From contig JAQSYI010000011.1 in the NCBI GenBank assembly GCA_029256185.1, forward strand, positions 1-64,000: a DNA stretch of 64,000 bases, in the 5' to 3' direction. The notes beneath the pieces are model-generated. The model saw nothing but the letters and a program-made list of their open reading frames with translations. It ran no database searches and was not told where the DNA came from. This DNA is from Paenibacillaceae bacterium (GTDB taxonomy: Bacteria > Bacillota > Bacilli > Paenibacillales > NBRC-103111). This document shows positions 18,250 to 27,832 of the stretch, one piece after another (the first letter of the stretch is position 1; each line of letters opens with the position of its first letter). A program made the position numbers and the translations under genes.

Positions 18250-20877
18250 ATGTCCGAAGGAATAACGCTTCATCATCGTTCGTTTATTCCGAGAATTGTT
18301 TTTTGTCTATTTACCGCTGTTGCGCTGTGGCTTTCCTTTTCTTTTCACCCGGTAAAGGCGGAAGGTCAATATGAGGTCGGCGCTTTCTATTTTTCAAATT
18401 GGAATCCGGAGCTAAATCCTTCTCAATTAAGAGAATACGAAAAATTGTATGGGCGAACAGGGGATTATTGGAGCGGCGTCAAGGACCATCTCTTGTCGCC
18501 GGGGCCGTGGGGAGACGGTCCGATTCCCTATCGGGAACCGCTGGCTGGCTGGTATGATGACAGGCAGCAGGAGGTCATGGATCGGCAAATCCTCCAGGCA
18601 TCCAGCCGGGGGCTGGATCATTTTGCTTTTTATTACTACTGGAGGGAATCCGGCGGCGGAGAACGTCCCGGCCAGCAGGCTATTCATAATTTTACAACGT
18701 CGCCGCATAAGGATTTGATGAAATTTTATCCTTATTTCATTGCGGACGGACAGTGGCCGGCAAGCGACTGGGATGCTTTCATCGTCCCCAATCTGGTGAA
18801 CTTCATGAAGGATCCGTCCTATAAGACAACGTCCGACGGCAGGCCTATTGTGGGCTTTTATGGCGATATGGCAGCCCGGCTTGGCGGAACGGCAAACTTG
18901 AATGCCGCGCTTCAGCGTTTGCGTACAGCCGTCCAAAACGAAGGGCTGCCGAATCCGCTGCTGGTCGTCAACGGCTATAGAACCTTGCAGTCGTATGTAA
19001 ATATGGGCTATGACGGATTTTTGCCGCTAAATCTGGCGGGAATTGGACTTGACAGCCATCAATACGTTCCCGAGGATTATGCCACTTCGTATCCCCAAGC
19101 ATGGGAAAACTTTGTTTATGCCTCCTATGCTCCCGGCAGCGGCTATGAAAATTACGAGAATTATTTTTTTATCCCCGGCGGCCTCAGCGCGTTTGATCCG
19201 AGACCATGGGGGAAAGGGCATGACCGGTATGTGTATGCCGATCCCAGTCCATTGAAATTCAGGGCTCAGCTGCAAAATATTAAGGATTATTTGGATACGC
19301 ATCCCAGGTCAATGAACCTTTCCACCATCTATGCGTGGAATGAAAATGGGGAAGGCGGAGTCATGGAACCGACGACGATTGACGGTTTCGGATACTTGAA
19401 TGCCATCCAGGAAACGTTCGGATTGAGCAACCAGGCATACAAGCAGCGCGTACAGGACTTGGGACTGCCTGACCTGGATCCGGATCTCAGGCTGGAGCTC
19501 TCCCCGGAATATGCTGTAATCACGGACGGGCAGACTGCAGCCGTTAAAGGCAAGGTGACAAACAGGTCTTCAAGTCCCATTGCAGCAGGAGCCATAACGC
19601 TGGATGCCGGGGGCTGGAGCATCATGACTTCTACAGGTACGGTACTGGACGGATTGGCTCCCGGCGGCTCCCAGGATGTTGAGTTCCAGATTCAAGCCGG
19701 AGCCGGGACGCTATGGACAAAGCATGAGCTGAATGCGACCGCATCCTATGTCATTGATGGGCAGAGCTCCAGTCAATCCGTATCGACTTTCGTTGTTAAG
19801 ACGCCGGCTGTGAACGGTGTTATCGAACCGGTACAAGAATCGGTGCTCCCGGGAGACGTTGTTAATCTGCAGGTGAACATCACAAATTATTCGTTCGATC
19901 CGCAAACGGGCAGCTTCAGCGTTACCGTACCGCCAGGATGGTTTATTGCGGATAATGGGCAGGGCGCTTTTTCGCTATCGGGTTTCACAGGCAGTGTGCA
20001 AACTAATAAAAGAACGTCCAACGTATTCACGCTTAGCATACCGTACGGAACGCCTGAAGGATCTTATGCTCTTGCATTGGATGTAACCTCAGGTGGAATT
20101 ACAAGACAATCCAGTATTACGGTGAACGTTGGAAACTATATGTTGAATGGAAGCTTTGAAGCTGACAGCAATGCGGACGGTTTGGCCGATTCCTGGATGA
20201 AAATGAAAGGCACGACAGCTGCCTCCCTCTCTGCGGATGCTGTGGAAGGGACAAAATCCCAACAGATCGCAGATACGGGTTATGGCGGCGGGATTCGTCA
20301 GGAGTGGTTCGCCGTTCAGCCCAACCGGATCTATACGGTGACGGCATGGGTCAAAGTCACTTCAGGGAAAGTACGAATTCAAGAAGATGAGGGTGATGCC
20401 AATTATATTTTCCTTGGCACCAATGCTTCGACAGTCATTACCGGCAGCACATGGCAAAAGCATACGCTTACGTTTACACCGAAGGCAAGTGCGGCAAAAA
20501 TGAGCATTCGCTTCGTTACTTGGGATAACGGCATAACAAATGCGCTTATTGATCATGTGGAGTTTGTCAGCACACCGTCTGTTCCTGTAACGGGAGTAAC
20601 GCTCGATAAAACCTCCGATGTGCTGAACATCGGTGATTCGGCTACGATTACAGCCACCGTGAGTCCCAACAATGCAATAAACAAGGCGGTGGCATTTGCC
20701 TCAAGCGACAGTTCAGTCATTTCGGTGACGAATACGGTCTATAATTCCGTAGACGGGACGACCGCTGTGACGATTAAGGCGACCGGCATCGGGACGGCAA
20801 CCATAACGGCAACGACGCTGGAGGGCTTGAAGACGGCTGTCAGTACGATAGAGGTGCTCGATCCCGCCGAAAATTGA
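18250..20877 (+). CDS. Secreted GH99-like (WbsX-type) glycoside hydrolase with NEW3, carbohydrate-binding and Big2 domains
   Basis: This 875-residue exported enzyme probably attacks the polysaccharide outside the cell. It has a signal peptide (FCLFTAVALWLSFSFHPVKA). The GH99-like/WbsX catalytic domain spans about residues 40-400, with GAFYFSNWNPE, GLDHFAFYYYWRESGGGERP and the terminal AWNENGEGGVMEPT, which resembles the NEW-E-G strand of GH71/GH99-like enzymes. NEW3-like modules follow (AAVKGKVTNRSSSPIAAGAI), then a CenC-like carbohydrate-binding module (NGSFEADSNADGLADSW) and a Big2 domain (VTGVTLDKTSDVLNIGDSAT). GTG 18247 is possible, but ATG 18250 has AAGGGGG 8 bases upstream. It lacks SLH or sortase anchors, so it is probably released or held by its binding domains. 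Confidence 0.82.
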   Translation: MSEGITLHHRSFIPRIVFCLFTAVALWLSFSFHPVKAEGQYEVGAFYFSNWNPELNPSQLREYEKLYGRTGDYWSGVKDHLLSPGPWGDGPIPYREPLAGWYDDRQQEVMDRQILQASSRGLDHFAFYYYWRESGGGERPGQQAIHNFTTSPHKDLMKFYPYFIADGQWPASDWDAFIVPNLVNFMKDPSYKTTSDGRPIVGFYGDMAARLGGTANLNAALQRLRTAVQNEGLPNPLLVVNGYRTLQSYVNMGYDGFLPLNLAGIGLDSHQYVPEDYATSYPQAWENFVYASYAPGSGYENYENYFFIPGGLSAFDPRPWGKGHDRYVYADPSPLKFRAQLQNIKDYLDTHPRSMNLSTIYAWNENGEGGVMEPTTIDGFGYLNAIQETFGLSNQAYKQRVQDLGLPDLDPDLRLELSPEYAVITDGQTAAVKGKVTNRSSSPIAAGAITLDAGGWSIMTSTGTVLDGLAPGGSQDVEFQIQAGAGTLWTKHELNATASYVIDGQSSSQSVSTFVVKTPAVNGVIEPVQESVLPGDVVNLQVNITNYSFDPQTGSFSVTVPPGWFIADNGQGAFSLSGFTGSVQTNKRTSNVFTLSIPYGTPEGSYALALDVTSGGITRQSSITVNVGNYMLNGSFEADSNADGLADSWMKMKGTTAASLSADAVEGTKSQQIADTGYGGGIRQEWFAVQPNRIYTVTAWVKVTSGKVRIQEDEGDANYIFLGTNASTVITGSTWQKHTLTFTPKASAAKMSIRFVTWDNGITNALIDHVEFVSTPSVPVTGVTLDKTSDVLNIGDSATITATVSPNNAINKAVAFASSDSSVISVTNTVYNSVDGTTAVTIKATGIGTATITATTLEGLKTAVSTIEVLDPAEN

Positions 20878-20974
20878 CACACCGGTCTGGAGGCTGAACA
20901 CAGTCCCACCATGTCCCACCGGGCCATTCCATGGTATGATGAACGGGAAGACGGTTTATATGGGAGGTCCAAGG

Positions 20975-21949
20975 GTGGAAAAGACAGTTCGTTGGGGAAT
21001 TATCGGCTGCGGTGATGTGACAGAGGTAAAAAGCGGTCCTGCTCTGCAAAAGGCCGAAGGCTCAAGCTTGTCGGCAGTGATGAGGCGCAATGGGGAACTG
21101 GCCAGAGACTACGCTGTCAGACATGGAGTAGCCCGCTGGTATGATCAGGCGGATGCGCTGATCCGTGACCCGGAGGTGGACGCTGTGTATGTGGCAACAC
21201 CGCCGTCCTCCCATAAGGAATACACTCTCGCTGCCGCCGCTGCAGGGAAGCCGGTGTATGTAGAGAAACCCATGGCGGCCAATGTCAGGGAATGTGAAGC
21301 AATGATTGCTGCGTGCAAGCAGGCGGGAGTCCCCCTGTATACGGCATTTTACCGCCGGGGTCTGCCACGGTTTCAGAGAGTGAAGGAATGGATCGACTCC
21401 GGAGCAATCGGAGAGGTCCGGCTGGTAAGAACCGTTCAAACGGCCAAGCCGCTCCAGGATGTGGCGGACAGCTTCTGGCGGGTGGACCCGGCCATTTCGG
21501 GAGGCGGCCTGTTTCTGGACGTGGGGAGCCATACACTCGATTTGCTCGATTATCTGCTCGGCCCCATCCGGGATGTCAGCGGGCACGCCTCCAATCTGGG
21601 CAGTCCGTATAAAGCGGAGGATACGGTATCAGGAGAATACGTCTTTGAATCAGGCGTCCACGGAACAGGAATCTGGTGCTTCAACGCTTATGCGAATGAG
21701 GATTACAGCGAGATCGTGGGGTCTAAAGGAAGTATTGTTTTCTCCAGCTTCGGGGAACAATCCATTGTATTGCGTACAGCCGACCGGGAGCAGCCCGAGT
21801 TCATTGCACATCCTCCGCATGTCCAGCAGCCTCTTATCCAAACCATCGTCAACGAGCTGCTTGGAGAGGGCAAGGCGCTTAGCACCGGAGAATCGGCCAT
21901 GCGCACAAGCAAAGTAATGGAAGCGATGGTACGGAATTATTACGCTTGA
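20975..21949 (+). CDS. Gfo/Idh/MocA-family NAD(P)-dependent oxidoreductase
   Basis: This 324-residue enzyme oxidises or reduces a sugar or inositol-like substrate. The Rossmann N-terminus carries the dinucleotide motif WGIIGCGDVTEVKSGP, and the family EKP motif is in YVEKPMA. The catalytic region around FLDVGSHTLDLLDYLLGP holds the usual Asp/His. The frame extends to 20936, but GTG 20975 has GGGAGG at 20962-20967 and begins exactly at the Rossmann strand, so it is preferred. It may process a sugar released by the upstream hydrolases, though it appears to be a separate unit. Substrate unknown. Confidence 0.85.
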   Translation: MEKTVRWGIIGCGDVTEVKSGPALQKAEGSSLSAVMRRNGELARDYAVRHGVARWYDQADALIRDPEVDAVYVATPPSSHKEYTLAAAAAGKPVYVEKPMAANVRECEAMIAACKQAGVPLYTAFYRRGLPRFQRVKEWIDSGAIGEVRLVRTVQTAKPLQDVADSFWRVDPAISGGGLFLDVGSHTLDLLDYLLGPIRDVSGHASNLGSPYKAEDTVSGEYVFESGVHGTGIWCFNAYANEDYSEIVGSKGSIVFSSFGEQSIVLRTADREQPEFIAHPPHVQQPLIQTIVNELLGEGKALSTGESAMRTSKVMEAMVRNYYA

Positions 21950-22015
21950 ACCGGGAGCGGCGACAGGGTTAATACGCTTCGATGGTGAACGGGGAAGGGT
22001 TTGTTTGGAACAGGA

Positions 22016-22177
22016 TTACGCATCCGAAGCATGAATAGCCTCGGTAGGACATCCAGCCGGTGAAGCCGGCTTTTTGTCGTTGTCGTTGTGCCTAAACCAT
22101 TGTCTACGGGCTTCCTTCTCCAAATTTGCCTGGCGCTCCAGCATGGATTTTTCCAGAGAATAGAGAGTGAGGTACAT
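22016..22177 (-). CDS. Small uncharacterised charged protein (53 residues)
   Basis: ATG 22177 is preceded on the minus strand by AAAGGAG at a 10-base spacing. The product begins MYLTLYSLEKSMLERQANLE, continues KEARRQWFRHNDNDKKPASP and ends ASDA. The first 27 residues look like an amphipathic helix. No family is recognised. The strong ribosome binding site and helical composition favour a real gene. The inverted repeat at 22055-22075 lies inside it, so this hairpin may serve the gene on the opposite strand or be coincidental. It is divergent from the SgrR-like gene at 22327. Confidence 0.6.
   Translation of the reverse strand: MYLTLYSLEKSMLERQANLEKEARRQWFRHNDNDKKPASPAGCPTEAIHASDA
22055..22075 (+). 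terminator. Terminator of the Gfo/Idh/MocA gene
   Basis: AGCCGG (22055-22060) and CCGGCT (22066-22071) form a 6-bp stem with a 5-base loop, followed by TTTT. It lies about 100 bases after the oxidoreductase stop, within the small minus-strand gene. Confidence 0.6.
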
Positions 22178-22326
22178 GGGTTATAGCTCCTTTCGCATTG
22201 GGATTCAGCATGGCATCACCTGCGGGAATGTTTTTCTGCTGCATCCATATTCTTGCATAAACAAAAGGGGATAAAAAGAGTATAATTGGTTATAATCATT
22301 TCCTCTTTTGGAGAAGGCGGGATCAC

Positions 22327-24141
22327 ATGCATCTTATTGAATACTATCACCGCTTGCAGAAAGAGTGGCCTGCAGTCCAACAGGCTGTTCCGGTAACGCT
22401 GGGGGAGCTTGCAGGCCTTTTCTTCTGTTCGGAACGCAACGTGAAATTCATTCTGAAGAAAATGGCGGAGCACCGCTGGATTGAGTGGAAGCCCGGCAGA
22501 GGGCGCGGCAACCGCTCGGAGCTGACGCTGCTTGTTTCCTCCGACGGCTTGGCGGCGGAAGAAGCGAGACGTCTTGTGAAGGATGGGCATATCAAGACGG
22601 CCATGGAGCTGATCAACCTTACGGAAATTCAGGACGGGGTGAAGGAGCAGTTCTTCGAATGGCTGACAAGCTACTTCGGCTATCAGGAGGTAGGAGAGAA
22701 GGAGAAGCGGCTGGATACTCTGCGGCTGCCCTATACCCCGGTGCTTACATTGGACCCTGCGGAGATTTTGTATTCCCGGGATTTGCATCTGGTGAAGCAA
22801 ATCTTTGATACGCTGGTCCGGTATGACTCCAGGGAAGGTCGGATTAAACCTCATTTGGCCCACTATTGGGAGTCCAATTCCAACGGAACCCGCTGGACCT
22901 TCTATTTGCGCAAAGGCGTGCGGTTTCATCACGGCCGGGAGTTGACGGCAGATGATGCGGCATTTACCCTGGAGCGGTTAAAGTGCGCCGGAAGCACGGC
23001 AAGCGGCTGGCTGGCAGGGCCCATCCTTCAGGCCAGGGCAACCTCACCGTATGTCTTGCAGGTGGAGCTTCGCAGCACCAATTATATGTTTTTGCACTAT
23101 GTCAGCTCAGCGGGAGCCTCGATTCTGCCAAGAGACATATACAGCCGGGAACAAAAGGATAACGTGCGCTTTCCTGTCGGAACCGGTCCGTTCCGGGTAA
23201 GCAAGCATGATGAGAGTGTATGCGTGCTGGACTCGTTCGGGGACTACTTTCTGGAGCGGGCCTTGCTCGACAGAGTGGAACTGTGGATGATCCCCGATGA
23301 ATATTATTCGTCTGTTCAAGTGCAGGCGGACATGAATTTATCCTCCCTGATCTGCGGTGAATGGGAAGAGCCTGACGAAGCGAAGCGGGGGTTCAAATCC
23401 ATTACGAAGCTGGAACAGGGCTGCACTCTCCTCTCTTTTAACATGAGAAAGGATGGACCCCAGCAAAGCCGCCTCTTCAGGGAGGCAGTGGGTCTGCTGA
23501 TCGACCGGGAAGCTCTGGCAAGAGAGACGGGCAACGGGGACTTGTATCCTGCCCGCAGCTTTTTGCCGCAAGAACCGCTGCTTATGGAGGATAGGGGCTA
23601 TGACCCGGAGAAGGCCGCCCGCCTGTTGCGGGAATCCGGCTATTCCGGTGAGCCGCTTATTATCCGGATGAATGAGAAGCATCTGTCAAAAGGCAAGTGG
23701 ATCGCCAGGCAGCTGGGTCTTGCCGGTATTCGGACAGAACTGCTGACCCGGTCCCTTCATAATGAGGAAGACTTCCGGAAGGTGCATGAGGCTCACTGCT
23801 ACCTGGGGGGAGCGGTAGCTGACGAGGATCTGGAGATATCCCTGTTGGAGATGTATCTCATTAACAATATGCCCCTGAGAATTTATTTCCATGAGGAGCT
23901 GCAGCGGGAGATTGATCAGGGGATAGCGGCAATTCTGGAGGAGCCGCGGGAAAGTGAACGGCCGATCCGTATCCGGGAACTGGAAACCGTATTGAAGCGG
24001 GAAAGTTATGTCCTGTTCTTGCTGCATCCCATCAGCAGGACGGTCTATAGTCCGGAAGTAAACGGAGTATCGCTTAATTCTCTGGGCCTGGTGGATTTCA
24101 AGAATCTGTGGTTTCAGCCATCTATTTTTCCAGCACCCTGA
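22327..24141 (+). CDS. SgrR-like transcriptional regulator with a C-terminal peptide/sugar-binding (SBP_bac_5) domain
   Basis: The 604-residue protein starts with a winged-helix DNA-binding region (LGELAGLFFCSERNVKFILK, basic wing KPGRGRGNRSELTL). It continues as a solute-binding protein of the oligopeptide (family 5) type: LDPAEILYSRDLHLVKQIFD, HLAHYWESNSNGTRWTFYLR and KGVRFHHGRELTADDAAFTL. There is no signal peptide, so the binding domain probably acts as a cytoplasmic ligand sensor as in SgrR. GGAG at about 22310 precedes the ATG, and TATAAT hexamers lie at 22281 and 22291. No transporter gene is adjacent, so its target is unknown. Confidence 0.85.
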   Translation: MHLIEYYHRLQKEWPAVQQAVPVTLGELAGLFFCSERNVKFILKKMAEHRWIEWKPGRGRGNRSELTLLVSSDGLAAEEARRLVKDGHIKTAMELINLTEIQDGVKEQFFEWLTSYFGYQEVGEKEKRLDTLRLPYTPVLTLDPAEILYSRDLHLVKQIFDTLVRYDSREGRIKPHLAHYWESNSNGTRWTFYLRKGVRFHHGRELTADDAAFTLERLKCAGSTASGWLAGPILQARATSPYVLQVELRSTNYMFLHYVSSAGASILPRDIYSREQKDNVRFPVGTGPFRVSKHDESVCVLDSFGDYFLERALLDRVELWMIPDEYYSSVQVQADMNLSSLICGEWEEPDEAKRGFKSITKLEQGCTLLSFNMRKDGPQQSRLFREAVGLLIDREALARETGNGDLYPARSFLPQEPLLMEDRGYDPEKAARLLRESGYSGEPLIIRMNEKHLSKGKWIARQLGLAGIRTELLTRSLHNEEDFRKVHEAHCYLGGAVADEDLEISLLEMYLINNMPLRIYFHEELQREIDQGIAAILEEPRESERPIRIRELETVLKRESYVLFLLHPISRTVYSPEVNGVSLNSLGLVDFKNLWFQPSIFPAP

Positions 24142-24271
24142 AACCTTTTGCCGGGGAGGCGCGTCTAGTACACGAAAGGCCGGGAGAGCCGCCGGTTCCA
24201 TGCAGGTACGGACGACGGCATTTTCCCGGGACGCATTTTTTCGGTAAAAATAACAGGGAGGATGACTCATA

Positions 24272-26692
24272 ATGAAAACGCCCCACAAAGCCGGCTTAAT
24301 CGGCATCAGTGCAGCGCTTCTGCTTACAGGCGCTCTTCCGGCAGCCGCGAGTACACCAGCCATAAACGCAAAACCAAGCACGGCGGCTGTTTCCCCAGAC
24401 CCTGCTTCTGCTGCTGCAGCAACGCAAGCGGGGACAGGAGCAAACCCTTCAAACGTGGATACAAAGGTCAAACGCGATGAAGCCATTGAGCTTGCCCGCC
24501 AATACGTGTCAGTACCCTCTGATTACACAGTGGACGGTGTATCTCTGCAAAGCTTGCCTTTGGGCGGCCAATCCAGCTGGTCCATCAATTTCTCCAAGCG
24601 GGTGGATAACCGCAGTTACGGCAGCTACAATGTATCGGTTGATGCCGAGACAGGCAAGCTGCTTCAATTGAGTCTGTACTCCAATGACCCTGATCTTAAG
24701 CCCTCTTATCCGCCCAAGACCAGCATCGCCCAAGCCCGGACCATTGCCGAGGACTTCGCCAAGAAGCTGTATCCGGGAGAGATGGCAGAGACGGTCTATA
24801 ACGAGCTGAATGAAAAGAACTTCAAAACTCCCTTGAGCGGAAACGTGCGGTATTCCCTGCGCTTCGACCGCAAGGTCAACGGCATCCTCTATCCCAATAA
24901 CGGCATTAGCGTCGGCGTGGACGGCAGCGGCCAAGTGGTGGACTTCCGGTTCTCATGGGATGCCAACACGGAATTCCCCAACCCAAGCGGGGTGATTGCC
25001 AAGGAAGAGGCTGCCGCAATCTGGAAGAAGCAATCCAAGCTCACTGCTACATATTTCAAGCCCTATGAGCGTCCGGACCAAAGCGGAGACTTCTCTGTTG
25101 CTTACTTCTTCCAACCTGCGCAGCTTGATGCGGCAACCGGCAAGGCATGGAGCACCAGCGGGGTGACCCGGGAGGAACAGCCCTTAAGCCAGTCGCCTCT
25201 TGGTACCGCTCCCCGGCCAGGTCAAGCGCTGAGCAAAGCCCAGGCGATTGAGGCCGTGTCGCGGCAATTCACCATTCCCGCCAATGCCAAGCTGGAAGAT
25301 GCCACTTACAGCGAATATGCCCGCAACGATTCCAAGGAGCTTGAAGGCTCGTGGAATATCAGTTGGTCCTTAACCAAGGAGGATGAAGGCAAGGAGGACA
25401 AGGAGCCGGCTGATGGGAAGAAGAGTCTGATTTATCCTGTCGGAGACAACATCTACGCTACAGTCAAGGCTTCCACCGGTGAAGTAACCCAATACAATCA
25501 GAACAAATACCGGATTTATGCTTCCGATTCCTCTGATGCGAAGGAATATAAGGTGGCGCTTGCCGATGCCAAGAATCAGGCGGCAGAACTGGTGAAGAAG
25601 CTGGTTCCCCACCTGGCGCACCAGCTTGTTATGGAATATACGGACCCGGCCTCCTTGCCGTCGTACCAGAAACAGATTGATCCTGCGTATTCCTTCAGCT
25701 TCATTCGGATTGTAGACGGGATCGTGGCCGCTAATGAGAATTTGAATGTCAGAATCGACGGGATTACAGGAGAGATAACCAACTACTATAACAATACCAG
25801 CGCATATGCCTATCCTTCCCAAAAGCCGGCTCTGATCGGTGAGCAGCAGGCGCTTGAGCTGTGGGCGGGCCAATATTCCCTCGAGCTGCAGTATGTGGTG
25901 GATTGGGCGGCGGGAAGCGCTTCTCTGGGAATTCCCGTAGAGAAGTACAATCTGATGCTGGCCGCAGGCGATATTTCTCCTGCGCAGGCAGCGAAGCTGA
26001 ATGTCAAGCTTGCCTATGTGCCTGTTATGCTGAGGCCGGAAACGACGCAAAATGTCTATCTGGATGCCGTAACCGGAGAATGGAAAAGCAACCGTACAGG
26101 AGAACCGGCAAGGATTGACCGGACGGCGGCCACGGATCTGGAGGGCCACTGGGCGGAGCGTCAGCTGCAGCTCATGGTGGAATACGACGCTCTTGATACC
26201 AAGGACGGCAAAGTGAATCCGGACCAGATTGCCACCAGGGGCGAGATGATCAAGATGCTGGTGGTTGCCATGAATGGAGGCGGCGGGTTCATGATGTACG
26301 ACAGCACGCGGGCCGCCTCATTCTCTGATGTATCGGCGAAGAGCGCGTACTTTGCCTACGTAGAGAATGCGGTGGATATGAATCTGATCGAGCGCGATCC
26401 GCTGGGCAAGTTCAATCCCGATGAGCCCATGAACCGGGATCAGATGGCAGAGCTTATCGTGCGGGCGCTGGGTTATAACAGCCTGGCCAAGGTATCCGAT
26501 CTGTTCAAGCTGGATGTATCCGATACAGGCGCGATTGTGAACAAGGGGCATGCGGCGATGGTGCTGGGGTTGGGAATCATGACCGCCCAGGATGGGCAGT
26601 TCCGTCCTCTGGAAGAAGTGAGCCGGGCTCAAGCAGCGGTGGCATTCTTCCGTTATCTGGAGCAGCGCAGCACTCTGCAGGGCCGTTATTAA
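24272..26692 (+). CDS. Exported YcdB/YcdC-domain protein with three C-terminal SLH domains
   Basis: This 806-residue cell-surface protein has a signal peptide (LIGISAALLLTGALPAAAS). Several PepSY-like YcdB/YcdC repeats follow, each with a pattern such as AIELARQYVSVPSDYTVDGV and YNVSVDAETGKLLQLSLYSN. Three S-layer-homology domains close the protein: residues about 622-670 (LEGHWAERQLQLMVEYDALD), about 685-735 (FSDVSAKSAYFAYVENAVDM) and about 750-800. The SLH domains should bind pyruvylated secondary wall polymer. PepSY-type repeats are often linked to protease inhibition, but a role here is not established. GGGAGG precedes ATG 24272. A strong hairpin at 26741-26775 separates it from the convergent gene. 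Confidence 0.88.
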   Translation: MKTPHKAGLIGISAALLLTGALPAAASTPAINAKPSTAAVSPDPASAAAATQAGTGANPSNVDTKVKRDEAIELARQYVSVPSDYTVDGVSLQSLPLGGQSSWSINFSKRVDNRSYGSYNVSVDAETGKLLQLSLYSNDPDLKPSYPPKTSIAQARTIAEDFAKKLYPGEMAETVYNELNEKNFKTPLSGNVRYSLRFDRKVNGILYPNNGISVGVDGSGQVVDFRFSWDANTEFPNPSGVIAKEEAAAIWKKQSKLTATYFKPYERPDQSGDFSVAYFFQPAQLDAATGKAWSTSGVTREEQPLSQSPLGTAPRPGQALSKAQAIEAVSRQFTIPANAKLEDATYSEYARNDSKELEGSWNISWSLTKEDEGKEDKEPADGKKSLIYPVGDNIYATVKASTGEVTQYNQNKYRIYASDSSDAKEYKVALADAKNQAAELVKKLVPHLAHQLVMEYTDPASLPSYQKQIDPAYSFSFIRIVDGIVAANENLNVRIDGITGEITNYYNNTSAYAYPSQKPALIGEQQALELWAGQYSLELQYVVDWAAGSASLGIPVEKYNLMLAAGDISPAQAAKLNVKLAYVPVMLRPETTQNVYLDAVTGEWKSNRTGEPARIDRTAATDLEGHWAERQLQLMVEYDALDTKDGKVNPDQIATRGEMIKMLVVAMNGGGGFMMYDSTRAASFSDVSAKSAYFAYVENAVDMNLIERDPLGKFNPDEPMNRDQMAELIVRALGYNSLAKVSDLFKLDVSDTGAIVNKGHAAMVLGLGIMTAQDGQFRPLEEVSRAQAAVAFFRYLEQRSTLQGRY

Positions 26693-26740
26693 TCTGTTGG
26701 AAATAATTAGTAAGACCGGCACGCGTAAGACCGTTCACAA

Positions 26741-26775
26741 GCAAGAGGCTGTCCCCCAAAGGGGCAGCCTCTTGC
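26741..26775. terminator. Hairpin between convergent genes
   Basis: GCAAGAGGCTG (26741-26751) pairs with CAGCCTCTTGC (26765-26775), extended by an inner CCCC/GGGG. There is no T-run on either side, so termination efficiency is uncertain. The position between convergent genes supports the role. Confidence 0.6.
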
Positions 26776-26826
26776 TGTATGCGAAATTTCGCATGGAATG
26801 GCCCGGCCGGTGGCCGAGTTGGCCCT

Positions 26827-27702
26827 CTATAGCTTCAGGCGGAAATAGTCATTCACATAGGTCTCGCGGAAGCCGCACCGCTGATACAGCTCCAGCGCTT
26901 TGCGGTTGCCGCAGGCCACTTCCAGGGTTACACTGCGCAGGCCCTTGTTGGCCGCCAGACCGATGGCTTCCAGCAGAATCTGTTGCCCATACCCTTGCCG
27001 GCGGTGCTCGGGAAGTACGGAGAAGCCGAAGATATGGGCATTCCCGTCCCGGATGTGAATGTTGATGCGTCCTACCGGTTTAGCGTCCTTGCAGGCAATA
27101 TAAGGCCAATCCTCATGGGGATTGCTAAGAATCATATCCACAATGCTGATGGAATCCTCCTCCGGCGATTCGAAGCCGAATGAATCCAATTGAATCATCA
27201 GCTGCCGGTCGGATTCCGTTCCTTTTCTTAATGCGATGCTAGAAGGTCCGCCGGTTGCTTGAGGCTGCTCGGAGAGCTTCATGCCGAACTCGGAGTAATC
27301 ATACTGGGTGTGCTGCTCCTTAAGAAAGGCTTGCGCGCCGCGGGATTGTTGAGGGCATACAAACAGCAGCGAGGGAACCTGCTGCCGCTTGGCCGAGAGG
27401 ACCGCCTCCCTTGTCAGTGCACTGAATATCCCTTGCCGGCGGTAATCGGGATGGACCATGCCCCCCACTTCCGCTTCCTTTGGAACAAAATGATACAACG
27501 CCAAGAAGCCTACAAGTTTCCCGTCCTTATACCACAGGAAATCGTTAGGTTCTCCCTCAGCGCGTTTCTCAAGCATGCCCTTGTTCAACTTCAGTTCAAT
27601 ATGGTCAGCGTCATTGCAAATTCTGGCCAGCTCCTGAATCTCGTTAAGCTGCCGTTCACTCATACGGTTTGGAATAACCAACCCTTTTTTACCCAAAAAC
27701 AA
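26827..27702 (-). CDS. Tandem-GNAT acetyltransferase
   Basis: This 291-residue protein is built from two GNAT domains. The first (about residues 15-140) holds VGGMVHPDYRRQGIFSALTR, and the second (about residues 155-291) holds FGFSVLPEHRRQGYGQQILL. Both contain the R/Q-x-x-G-x-G/A acetyl-CoA pyrophosphate loop, and the end ALELYQRCGFRETYVNDYF is family-typical. Substrate unknown. The likely start is a TTG: 27702 lies only 3 bases after AAAGGGG, while an in-frame TTG at 27696 has a better spacing. It stands alone, convergent with the SLH-protein gene. Confidence 0.85.
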   Translation of the reverse strand: MFLGKKGLVIPNRMSERQLNEIQELARICNDADHIELKLNKGMLEKRAEGEPNDFLWYKDGKLVGFLALYHFVPKEAEVGGMVHPDYRRQGIFSALTREAVLSAKRQQVPSLLFVCPQQSRGAQAFLKEQHTQYDYSEFGMKLSEQPQATGGPSSIALRKGTESDRQLMIQLDSFGFESPEEDSISIVDMILSNPHEDWPYIACKDAKPVGRINIHIRDGNAHIFGFSVLPEHRRQGYGQQILLEAIGLAANKGLRSVTLEVACGNRKALELYQRCGFRETYVNDYFRLKL

Positions 27703-27832
27703 TTTCCCCTTTGCGTGTTTTTGCCTCTTTCAAAACGGGTATATACCAACGTGTAACCACCAGTTGAATTCCCTGGCCCAACTCTGGAAAAAATACCTTT
27801 CATAAACATTTGCGAGAAGGGAGTGCATCAAC

